Below, one piece after another: positions 6,696-11,645 of a stretch of 11,645 nucleotides of DNA. Positions within the stretch are counted from its first letter, which is position 1. The number at the start of each line of letters is the position of its first letter. The notes below the pieces were generated by a model. That model was given only the letters and a program-made list of their open reading frames with translations, was not told the origin of the DNA and searched no databases. Position numbers and translations under genes: made by a program. The stretch is from assembly GCA_017520105.1 (NCBI GenBank), contig JAFWRL010000202.1, forward strand, positions 1 through 11,645. Reading direction: 5' to 3'. This stretch comes from Fibrobacter sp. (GTDB lineage: Bacteria > Fibrobacterota > Fibrobacteria > Fibrobacterales > Fibrobacteraceae).

Positions 6696-8264
6696 ATGAG
6701 CGAAGATATTTTGTCAAAAATCGTGCGCATGCGTCGCGAAGATATTGAACGTCTTGGATTGAATTTCGATATTGAAATTCCCGAAGCACGCCGCGTCGGT
6801 CATACGGAATTTCTCGGCAATGCAGGAGCCATTCTCGAAGTCAAGCGAGCATCGCCATCAAAGGGTGACATCGCGCCAGACTTGGATCCGGTGGGTTTAG
6901 CAACAACATACGCCGAAGCGCATGCCCAAGCGGTTTCTGTGCTTACCGAGATGAACTTTTTCAAGGGTTCGCTCCGCGATTTGATAGCGGTTGCCGACTT
7001 GATGGAACGCCGCCGTCAGCAAGGCTTGCACACTTGTGCGGTGCTCCGCAAAGATTTTCTTTTATTCGAAGACGAAATTGATATCGCTTATCGTTGCGGT
7101 GCTGATGCGGTACTTTTGATTGCAAGAATTTTGGACGATACACAGCTCGTGAAGATGGCCGAACGTGCACAGAAATTCGGCATTCAGGCGTTTGTCGAAG
7201 TCCGCGAGGCTGACGACTTTCGCAAACTTTCGGTTGTGACTACGGCTCTCGGTGACGCTGCAGCCAAGACGATTGTCGCAGGCGTCAATTCTCGCGACCT
7301 CGCCACGTTCCACACGGACCCGCTGATTCCCGCAAGCGTCCGCAGCAAGCTCCCCGCCAAAGCCGTTTTTGAATCGGGCATTTTGAGCGCAGGCGACGCC
7401 ACATACGCCCGCAACCTCGGCTTTACGGGAATCCTCGTAGGCGAAGCCGTCGCCAAGAATCCGCCGCTCGCAAAAGATGTTGTGAATTCCTTCAAAAGCG
7501 GATGCGAAAACGCCCGCGGACAATTTTGGAAGAAATTTGCAGAACGCCGCAATGCCAAAAGGTTTTCCGCAAAGTTCCCTGAGCTTGCCGAAGGGAGCGT
7601 GCGGCCCCGACCGCTCGTGAAAATCTGCGGCATCACACGGGTCGAAGACGGCATCCTCGCCACCGAACTCGGCGCCAACATGCTCGGATTCGTGTTCAGC
7701 ACCACCAAACGCCTCACCACCGAAGAATTTGTAACGTCATTCTCGACCAAGCTCCGCGCGGGAGGGAATCCAGTACCGCTTCTCGTTGGCGTAATCACCG
7801 ATCCGAATTCCGAAGAAGGCAAAACCGCCATCAAACTCGCACAAGAAGGTGTTCTCGACGCAGTGCAGTTCCACGGCGTTGATCCGCACGATTCCGGCAA
7901 CGCAGCCCTTCCCTGCTACTGCGCCGCCCGTGTCGGTTCCTCAGAAGATTTTAATTACGTCGCAACTCTCCGCAAAAACGGTGAACCCCGCGTTCTCCTC
8001 GATGCGAAAGTCGAGGGCATTCCCGGCGGCACTGGCAAGACCATTCCCGAGTCGCTCCTCCGCGAAAAAGCAAGCGGACTCCCGCTCTGGCTCGCCGGCG
8101 GCATCAATCCCGATAACGTCGCTACGATCTGCGAAAAGTTCCACCCCGAACTCATCGACGTTTCAAGCGGCATAGAAGACGCCCCCGGCATCAAGAATCC
8201 CGAGAAAATGAGGGCGCTGTTTGCAGCACTTTCAACAATCATTTATAACCCGACATCCGTTTAA
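6696..8264 (+). CDS. trpCF: Bifunctional indole-3-glycerol-phosphate synthase / phosphoribosylanthranilate isomerase (TrpC-TrpF fusion)
   Basis: The 522-residue protein joins two consecutive tryptophan enzymes. Residues 1 to about 265 are the TrpC barrel: ILEVKRASPSKG (46-57, Lys50), VLRKDF (116-121, Lys119), FVEV (166-169), GVNSRDL (196-202) and FESGI (225-229). Residues from about 308 are the TrpF barrel: VKICGIT (308-314, catalytic Cys311), DAVQFHG (388-394), LLDAK (434-438, catalytic Asp436), GGTGKT (444-449), LAGGINPDN (466-474) and IDVSSGIE (487-494). Isomerisation by TrpF precedes ring closure by TrpC, as in the enteric fusion. A basic linker at about 266-307 makes it longer than the E. 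coli protein (about 450 aa). GGAAGGA (6683-6689) gives the start. No attenuator precedes it, so it may escape the control seen at trpE and trpB. Its TAA overlaps the stop of the convergent lipoprotein gene. Confidence 0.96.
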   Translation: MSEDILSKIVRMRREDIERLGLNFDIEIPEARRVGHTEFLGNAGAILEVKRASPSKGDIAPDLDPVGLATTYAEAHAQAVSVLTEMNFFKGSLRDLIAVADLMERRRQQGLHTCAVLRKDFLLFEDEIDIAYRCGADAVLLIARILDDTQLVKMAERAQKFGIQAFVEVREADDFRKLSVVTTALGDAAAKTIVAGVNSRDLATFHTDPLIPASVRSKLPAKAVFESGILSAGDATYARNLGFTGILVGEAVAKNPPLAKDVVNSFKSGCENARGQFWKKFAERRNAKRFSAKFPELAEGSVRPRPLVKICGITRVEDGILATELGANMLGFVFSTTKRLTTEEFVTSFSTKLRAGGNPVPLLVGVITDPNSEEGKTAIKLAQEGVLDAVQFHGVDPHDSGNAALPCYCAARVGSSEDFNYVATLRKNGEPRVLLDAKVEGIPGGTGKTIPESLLREKASGLPLWLAGGINPDNVATICEKFHPELIDVSSGIEDAPGIKNPEKMRALFAALSTIIYNPTSV

Positions 8265-8935
8265 TATAAATACCATTCCCATTCAAGCTTATATTTGCCA
8301 CTACGAGTATCGGATTGCTTAACCACCTCCTTATTTGGAAGTTGTCCAACATTGGATTTACTGAAGCAATCGCCCGAAGAGACATCATCATCAAAAAGAG
8401 CATCCACATCAACAACCTTTGGACACACCTTAATCATAGATGTCAAAGCAGGGACATCCGTCGTAAACGAAAGTTCCCCTTCCCATTCTCCCAAATCGTC
8501 ATATTCAAACCATTTCTTGTTAATGGATTCTTTTGTCGAGAATGTCGTCTTGCTTCCGCCTGGTTGTATAAAGTCTATTGTAAACGACACATTGGGATTA
8601 CCATCGTCGTAATTACAGTTTTTCTTACTTTTCCCATCCATAGAACAAACTGTTTGTCTGTAATACTTCAAAGTAAATTTCATCTTTTTTGATTTGGTCA
8701 AGTACTCAAATTCTGCAGACGAACTACTAGAAAGAGCCTTGCTTGAACTAGAACTTTTTTCACTTGAACTGCTAACCGAGCCTGAACTAGAAAGCTTTTT
8801 ACCAGAACTGCTCACTGTAAAACTTGTTTCAGACGAATCAGGCGAAGTCCCGTTATCATCGCCGCAAGCAATCACGAAAAACAAACTTGCGAAAGCGACG
8901 ATACTCGCAAAATTTGGAATGAGGACCTTTTTCAT
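8261..8935 (-). CDS. Ser-rich-linker lipoprotein, unknown function (Fibrobacter style), 224 aa
   Basis: Not recognised as a known family. The N terminus is a lipoprotein signal with a KK start, a hydrophobic core and FVIAC, with the lipidated cysteine at residue 24. Residues 31-73 are a serine-dominated linker with SSSS and SSSSS runs, probably a flexible spacer to the surface. The remaining 150 residues form a compact domain with four Cys (97, 107, 171 and 190), rich in Asp, Lys and aromatic residues and ending in LEWEWYLY. It probably faces the periplasm or cell surface. The start at 8935 has AAGGAG (8941-8946) 5 bp upstream. The gene converges on trpCF, and the two stop codons share the palindrome TTAA (8261-8264) with no terminator between them. 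Function unknown; the context with trp genes is probably incidental. Confidence 0.85.
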   Translation of the reverse strand: MKKVLIPNFASIVAFASLFFVIACGDDNGTSPDSSETSFTVSSSGKKLSSSGSVSSSSEKSSSSSKALSSSSSAEFEYLTKSKKMKFTLKYYRQTVCSMDGKSKKNCNYDDGNPNVSFTIDFIQPGGSKTTFSTKESINKKWFEYDDLGEWEGELSFTTDVPALTSMIKVCPKVVDVDALFDDDVSSGDCFSKSNVGQLPNKEVVKQSDTRSGKYKLEWEWYLY

Positions 8936-9031
8936 TTTGACTCCTTTTGTTGAAAATCAACGATGGAGCCGCCTTACCCTAGCGCAATAATCCCAAAGCA
9001 CAAAAAAAGCGTGGAATCGTCTGCGCCTATA

Positions 9032-9150
9032 GTAGTTGAGGTAACGACCAAGTAAACCTTAAGCAAAACAAACGCAAACGACCCACACCATTGGGTGTGA
9101 GTGCCTGCCCTTTTCTCTTGCCTAGAAATTTTTGGTCGTTTTCCAACTAC
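9032..9150. ncRNA. Candidate rod-shaped structured RNA
   Basis: GTAGTTG (9032-9038) pairs with CAACTAC (9144-9150). After a small internal loop, AACGACCAA (9043-9051) pairs with TTGGTCGTT (9132-9140), giving 16 perfect pairs that close a roughly 80-nt interior. The interior holds a perfect 6-bp tetraloop hairpin, CACACC-ATTG-GGTGTG (9084-9099). No protein frame fits. Strand is undecided; on the minus strand a run of seven T (complement of 9002-9008) follows the rod and TAGTAT (complement of 9170-9175) precedes it, which favours minus. The overall shape recalls 6S-type RNA but no conserved 6S, SRP, tmRNA or RNase P motif was found. Confidence 0.4.
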
Positions 9151-9330
9151 AAGAATAAGAGCGAACTCTATACTATGTCTCTTTAAATATACTTTTTAGA
9201 CGTAAAAAACAGAGGAAAAATAAACGATTTAATTAAAATTCGCGATTATGAATAAAAAAATTTAAAGATTACAGATCGGAACGTCCTGAAAACCTTACTA
9301 AAAATTTACAATAAAAATATCATTAAAGTA
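9151..9330. other. AT-rich spacer without a gene
   Basis: No credible ORF or strong hairpin was seen. The last 30 bp (about 9300-9330) are A/T tracts directly upstream of a -35 box and could act as an UP element. A small GAG-CGAA-CTC hairpin lies at 9159-9168. Confidence 0.4.
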
Positions 9331-9359
9331 TTGACTGACAACGAATTACAGTGTATATT
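9331..9359 (+). promoter_or_regulatory. Upstream promoter of the trpB region
   Basis: TTGACT (9331-9336, 5/6) is followed by a 17-bp spacer and TATATT (9354-9359, 5/6), with A/T tracts just upstream. It is the best-looking promoter in the intergenic region and would produce transcripts that meet two terminators in series before trpB. Confidence 0.75.
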
Positions 9360-9364
9360 GTTTA

Positions 9365-9494
9365 ATGTAAAGGTGAAATCGGTAATCCAACTCAAACCGC
9401 TTGCGGGAAGGGTTCCCGTAAAACGGAAACGGTTTGCTGGTTTCATCAAGTGTTTAATATGGCTTTCGGGACGGTACCGAAAGCCTCTTTTTTT
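9365..9494 (+). promoter_or_regulatory. Diverged duplicate of the trp attenuator (no Trp codons)
   Basis: The block aligns with the functional trpB leader about 184 bp downstream: 9430-9455 and 9612-9637 agree at 25 of 26 bases, and GTAATCC recurs at 9382 and 9566. It keeps a 1:2-like hairpin (CGGGAA 9404-9409 with TTCCCG 9413-9418), an outer stem (CAAACCG 9393-9399 with CGGTTTG 9430-9436), a possible 5-bp antiterminator (TCCCG 9414-9418 with CGGGA 9467-9471) and a perfect terminator stem (GGCTTTCGG 9461-9469 with CCGAAAGCC 9477-9485) followed by TCTTTTTTT. The Trp triplet is replaced by CTT GCG GGA, the first ATG has lost two bases, and the second is GTG (9373). In that frame no stop occurs until 9549. 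Confidence 0.7.
9461..9494 (+). terminator. Intrinsic terminator of the duplicate leader
   Basis: A perfect 9-bp stem with a GACGGTA loop is followed by TC and seven T. It ends just before the promoter of the functional trpB leader and would insulate that promoter or gate upstream transcripts. Confidence 0.85.
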
Positions 9495-9515
9495 GACTAA
9501 TTTTCCAGCTTTCCC

Positions 9516-9544
9516 TTGCCAAAATCGCATTCTATTCCTACATT
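9516..9544 (+). promoter_or_regulatory. Promoter of the trpB leader
   Basis: TTGCCA (9516-9521, 5/6) lies 17 bp from TACATT (9539-9544, 4/6). The predicted start falls at about 9550-9551, which is the A of the leader ATG. The -10 to ATG distance of 6 bp is identical to that of the trpE leader. Confidence 0.6.
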
Positions 9545-9550
9545 TATAGT

Positions 9551-9607
9551 ATGAAGATGAACGCAGTAATCCGTTTCAACCGTTGGTGGTGGGGCTCTAG
9601 AACATAG
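9551..9607 (+). CDS. trpL: trp leader peptide upstream of trpB (triple Trp codons)
   Basis: The ORF reads M-K-M-N-A-V-I-R-F-N-R-W-W-W-G-S-R-T then TAG. Three consecutive TGG codons (9584-9592) abut attenuator segment 1, so low charged tRNA-Trp should stall the ribosome there. The F-N-R block before the Trp run is shared with the trpE leader. A second in-frame ATG is at 9557. With transcription starting near 9551 there is no room for a Shine-Dalgarno sequence. Confidence 0.85.
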   Translation: MKMNAVIRFNRWWWGSRT

Positions 9608-9690
9608 AGTCCGGTTTGCTGTTTTCATCAAGTGTTTGCAACCAAAAATTGAAAAAGGCTTTCGGACTCCCCGAAGGCCTTTAATTTTTT
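9592..9690 (+). promoter_or_regulatory. Tryptophan attenuator of trpBA
   Basis: Segments 1:2 are GGGCTCTA (9592-9599) with TAGAGTCC (9605-9612), 8 bp with one G-U pair. Segments 2:3 are GAGTCCG (9607-9613) with CGGACTC (9663-9669), a perfect 7-bp antiterminator. Segments 3:4 are AAAGGCTTTCGG (9654-9665) with CCGAAGGCCTTT (9671-9682), a 12-bp terminator with one G-U pair followed by AATTTTTT. The logic matches the trpE attenuator, and the pairing of 2:3 is better here. Confidence 0.88.
9654..9690 (+). terminator. Intrinsic terminator of the trpBA attenuator
   Basis: A 12-bp stem with a 5-nt loop (ACTCC) and a T tract at 9685-9690. It lies 130 bp before the trpB start codon. Confidence 0.88.
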
Positions 9691-9730
9691 ACCAGGAAAT
9701 GAACTGAACTAGAACTTTAAACCATAAAAC

Positions 9731-9802
9731 GTCATGCTGACGACTGAAAGGAGGAAGCATCCAGACCTGGATCCTTCCCCTCTACGAGGGTCAGGATGAT
9801 GC
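9731..9802. repeat. Imperfect palindromic intergenic element upstream of trpB
   Basis: The left arm starts GTCATGCTGACG and contains GGAGGAAGCATCCAG (9750-9764). The right arm contains TGGATCCTTCC (9768-9778) and GGGTCAGGATGATGC (9788-9802). The arms are complementary over most of their length with scattered mismatches, around a centre near 9766. This is the look of a REP or small non-autonomous palindromic element. It ends 17 bp before the trpB ATG. Confidence 0.55.
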
Positions 9803-9819
9803 TTTAACAAGAACAACTA

Positions 9820-11094
9820 ATGACTATGATTACCTCAGACAACGGTTTCTTTGACAAGTTCGGCGGCAAGTACGTTGCCGAGATTATCCGCCGCCCGCTC
9901 GACGACCTCGAAGCGGCCTTCAACAAGTACATTCACGATCCGGAATTTCTCGAAGAGCTCCGCATCATCCAGCGCGACTACATTGGGCGCGAGACCCCGC
10001 TGTACTTTGCCCCGACGGCGACCGAACTCCTGGGCGGTGCGCAGATCTACATCAAGCTCGAAGGTCTTGCCAACACGGGTGCCCACAAGATCAACAACGC
10101 TATCGGTCAGTGCCTTTTGGCAAAGAAGATGGGCAAGACACGCATCATCGCCGAAACGGGTGCCGGTCAGCACGGGCTCGCCACGGCAGCCGCTTGCGCC
10201 AAGCTCGGCCTCGAATGCGTTGTCTATATGGGCGAAGTTGACGTCCGTCGTCAGCAGCCGAACGTTGCCACGATGGAAATGTACGGTGCAAAGGTCGTAC
10301 CGGTCACGAGCGGCAGCCGCACCCTGAAGGATGCCGTGAACGAGGCGATGCGCGACTGGGCAACAAACTTCAAGAACACACACTATGTGCTCGGTTCCGC
10401 CCTCGGCCCTGCCCCGTTCCCGGATATCGTCCGTACGTTCCAGTCCATCATCGGTGAAGAAGTCAAGCGCCAGGCAGCCGAACGCAACATCGACATTGCC
10501 GCAGTGGTCGCTTGCGTCGGTGGCGGTAGCAACTCCATCGGTGTATTCACGCCGTTCATCGAAGACAAGAATGTGCGCCTTATCGGTGCAGAAGCCGGAG
10601 GCATCGGCCCGAACGTCGGTGAAAACGCAGCCCGCATGACGGGTAACGCCAGCCGCGAAGGCATCGTGCAGGGTTACAAGAGCCGCTTCCTCATTGACGA
10701 AGATGGTCAATCCATGCCGACGCGCTCCATTTCGGCAGGTCTCGACTACATGGGCATTGGCCCGCAGCTCGCCGCCCTCGGTGAATCCGGCCGCGTCGAA
10801 TTTACCGCCATCCTCGACAAGGAAGCATTGGAAGCCGTAAAGTTCTTCGCCCGTAACGAAGGCATTCTGTTTGCGCTTGAAAGTGCGCACGCCGGTGCAG
10901 CTGCCATGAAGATTGCGAAGGAACTTCCGAAGGACAAGGCGCTGGTCATCAACATGAGTGGCCGCGGCGACAAGGACATCTTTATCACGAGCCCGGTGTT
11001 CCGCCCCGAAAAGTGGAAGGAATTCCTGAAGGCCGAACTCAAGCGCCTTGAAAACAACGAAGACATCCACGACGCGGAGATTATGAATAAGTAA
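9820..11094 (+). CDS. trpB: Tryptophan synthase beta chain
   Basis: TrpB condenses indole, channelled from TrpA, with serine to give tryptophan using pyridoxal phosphate. The 424-residue protein is slightly longer than the usual 390-400, with extra residues at both ends. Visible motifs are the N-terminal GFFDKFGGKYVAE, the PLP lysine Lys90 in NTGAHKINNA, the catalytic Glu112 in IAETGAGQHG, the phosphate loop GGGSNS (234-239), and SGRGDKD (380-386). It is the TrpB1 type that pairs with TrpA. The ATG at 9820 has no Shine-Dalgarno sequence; a second ATG at 9826 is equally possible and also lacks one. A stop at 9805-9807 limits any extension. trpA follows 38 bp downstream after a palindromic repeat. 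Expression should be gated by the Trp attenuator at 9592-9690. Confidence 0.96.
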   Translation: MTMITSDNGFFDKFGGKYVAEIIRRPLDDLEAAFNKYIHDPEFLEELRIIQRDYIGRETPLYFAPTATELLGGAQIYIKLEGLANTGAHKINNAIGQCLLAKKMGKTRIIAETGAGQHGLATAAACAKLGLECVVYMGEVDVRRQQPNVATMEMYGAKVVPVTSGSRTLKDAVNEAMRDWATNFKNTHYVLGSALGPAPFPDIVRTFQSIIGEEVKRQAAERNIDIAAVVACVGGGSNSIGVFTPFIEDKNVRLIGAEAGGIGPNVGENAARMTGNASREGIVQGYKSRFLIDEDGQSMPTRSISAGLDYMGIGPQLAALGESGRVEFTAILDKEALEAVKFFARNEGILFALESAHAGAAAMKIAKELPKDKALVINMSGRGDKDIFITSPVFRPEKWKEFLKAELKRLENNEDIHDAEIMNK

Positions 11095-11124
11095 AAGGAG
11101 ATGCCCGCCTTCGCGGGCATGACA
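11093..11124 (+). repeat. Palindromic repeat copy B between trpB and trpA
   Basis: AAAAGGAG is followed by ATGCCCGC (11101-11108), loop CTTC, GCGGGCAT (11113-11120) and GACA. Apart from the loop this is the reverse complement of the element at 473-506. In this orientation the hairpin is followed by an A-rich tract, not T, so it should not terminate; it may stabilise or separate the trpB and trpA parts of the mRNA. Confidence 0.65.
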
Positions 11125-11132
11125 GGAAAAAT

Positions 11133-11645
11133 ATGATCAAGTTAATGTCTCATCTTATTGCGGGATTCCCGGACGCAGAAACTTCTATCGCCATCGCCGA
11201 CGCACTTGTGAAGGGTGGCGCCAACATCCTTGAAATTCAGCTTGCCTTCAGCGACCCGAGCGCCGACGGTCCAGCAATCCAGACCGCCTCCACCATCGCT
11301 CTCGAGAAGGGATTCTCTACCAAGCAGGGGCTTGAAGTCGTGAAGAAGATTCACGAATGCCACCCCGAGACGCCGATTTACATCATGACTTACGGCTCGC
11401 TCGCCTTTACGCCGGGCATCGAGAACTTCGTGAAGATGTGCAAGGACGCAGGCGTTTCTGCATGCATCATTCCAGACCTTCCGTTCGATTGCGACGAAGG
11501 TCTCACCGAAGCCTGCAAGAAGCACGGCCTCGAGAACATCCCGGTGGCGGCACCGAGCATGACCAAGGAACGCCTCGAAACGATGGCCTCCAAGGGTTTC
11601 AAGTACATCTACGCTGCCCTCCGCGCGGGCACGACCGGCAGCGAA
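11133..11645 (+). CDS. trpA: Tryptophan synthase alpha chain (3' end outside window)
   Basis: TrpA splits indole-3-glycerol phosphate into indole and glyceraldehyde 3-phosphate and passes indole to TrpB. The frame is open from the ATG at 11133 to the window edge, 171 residues. It shows HLIAGFPD (7-14), ILEIQLAFSDPSADGPAIQ (32-50) with catalytic Glu34 and Asp45, IPDLPFD (113-119) and the phosphate-loop region YAALRAGTTG (160-169). AGGA (11124-11127) stands 5 bp upstream. The N terminus is about 15 residues shorter than in the enteric enzyme, lacking helix 0. Ala replaces the common Pro before FSDP and Leu the common Ser before RAGTTG, but the catalytic pair is intact. It is co-transcribed with trpB. 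Confidence 0.93.
   Translation, partial: MIKLMSHLIAGFPDAETSIAIADALVKGGANILEIQLAFSDPSADGPAIQTASTIALEKGFSTKQGLEVVKKIHECHPETPIYIMTYGSLAFTPGIENFVKMCKDAGVSACIIPDLPFDCDEGLTEACKKHGLENIPVAAPSMTKERLETMASKGFKYIYAALRAGTTGSE

Noticed and set aside
9071..9100. GCAAACGAC in the structured RNA resembling the start of a tmRNA tag
   Set aside because: The following codons read P-H-H-W-V-stop and lack the YALAA ending; no tRNA-like ends are present.
9361..9494. T-box riboswitch reading of the upstream leader
   Set aside because: No T-box consensus was found, and the sequence aligns with the Trp leader module instead.
9820..9834. MTMITSD start of trpB resembling lacZ (vector contamination)
   Set aside because: The similarity is five residues only and the rest is ordinary TrpB with native codon use.
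9835..11070. Long minus-strand open frame of 411 codons opposite trpB
   Set aside because: Shadow of the strongly biased trpB codon use; no recognisable domain.
11101..11136. Mini-ORF M-P-A-F-A-G-M-T-G-K-I whose TGA overlaps the trpA ATG
   Set aside because: AAAAGGAG abuts the ATG with no spacing, and the sequence is explained by the palindromic repeat.
1..11645. CRISPR arrays, tRNA or rRNA genes, insertion sequences
   Set aside because: No regularly spaced direct repeats, no tRNA-like cloverleaf and no transposase frame were seen.

Overview
The window reads as chromosomal DNA of a Fibrobacter-like bacterium. The main clue is the lipoprotein encoded on the minus strand at 8261-8935. It has a lipobox cysteine followed by long serine blocks, a linker style common in Fibrobacter surface proteins. 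This assignment is an inference from style; no marker gene is present.

The backbone is a complete but split tryptophan pathway, all on the plus strand: trpE (1853-3298), a trpG-trpD fusion (3300-4895), a trpC-trpF fusion (6696-8264), trpB (9820-11094) and trpA (11133 to the window edge). Together they encode every step from chorismate to tryptophan. Between trpGD and trpCF sit a sulfate-binding-type lipoprotein gene (sbp-like) and a small RBBP9/YdeN-type serine hydrolase gene. Between trpCF and trpB lie a convergent Ser-rich lipoprotein gene and an 884-bp regulatory region. The left edge carries the end of a His-rich CobW-type metallochaperone GTPase gene and an unrecognised lipoprotein gene.

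The most interesting part is regulation. trpE and trpB are each preceded by a promoter, a very short leader ORF with tandem Trp codons (WW before trpE, WWW before trpB), and mutually exclusive hairpins ending in an intrinsic terminator. This is classical ribosome-mediated attenuation, built twice from one homologous module. In both modules the leader ATG lies 6 nt after the predicted -10 box, so both leader peptides should be translated from leaderless transcripts. Immediately upstream of the trpB module is a third, diverged tandem copy (9331-9494). It keeps a good promoter and terminator but has lost the Trp codons, the first ATG and the nearby stop. The trpE ribosome-binding site can also be masked by a second hairpin.

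Other structures are a possible rod-shaped RNA at about 9032-9150, two copies of a short palindromic repeat (473-506 and 11093-11124), and a larger imperfect palindrome (9731-9802) just upstream of trpB, which has no visible Shine-Dalgarno sequence.
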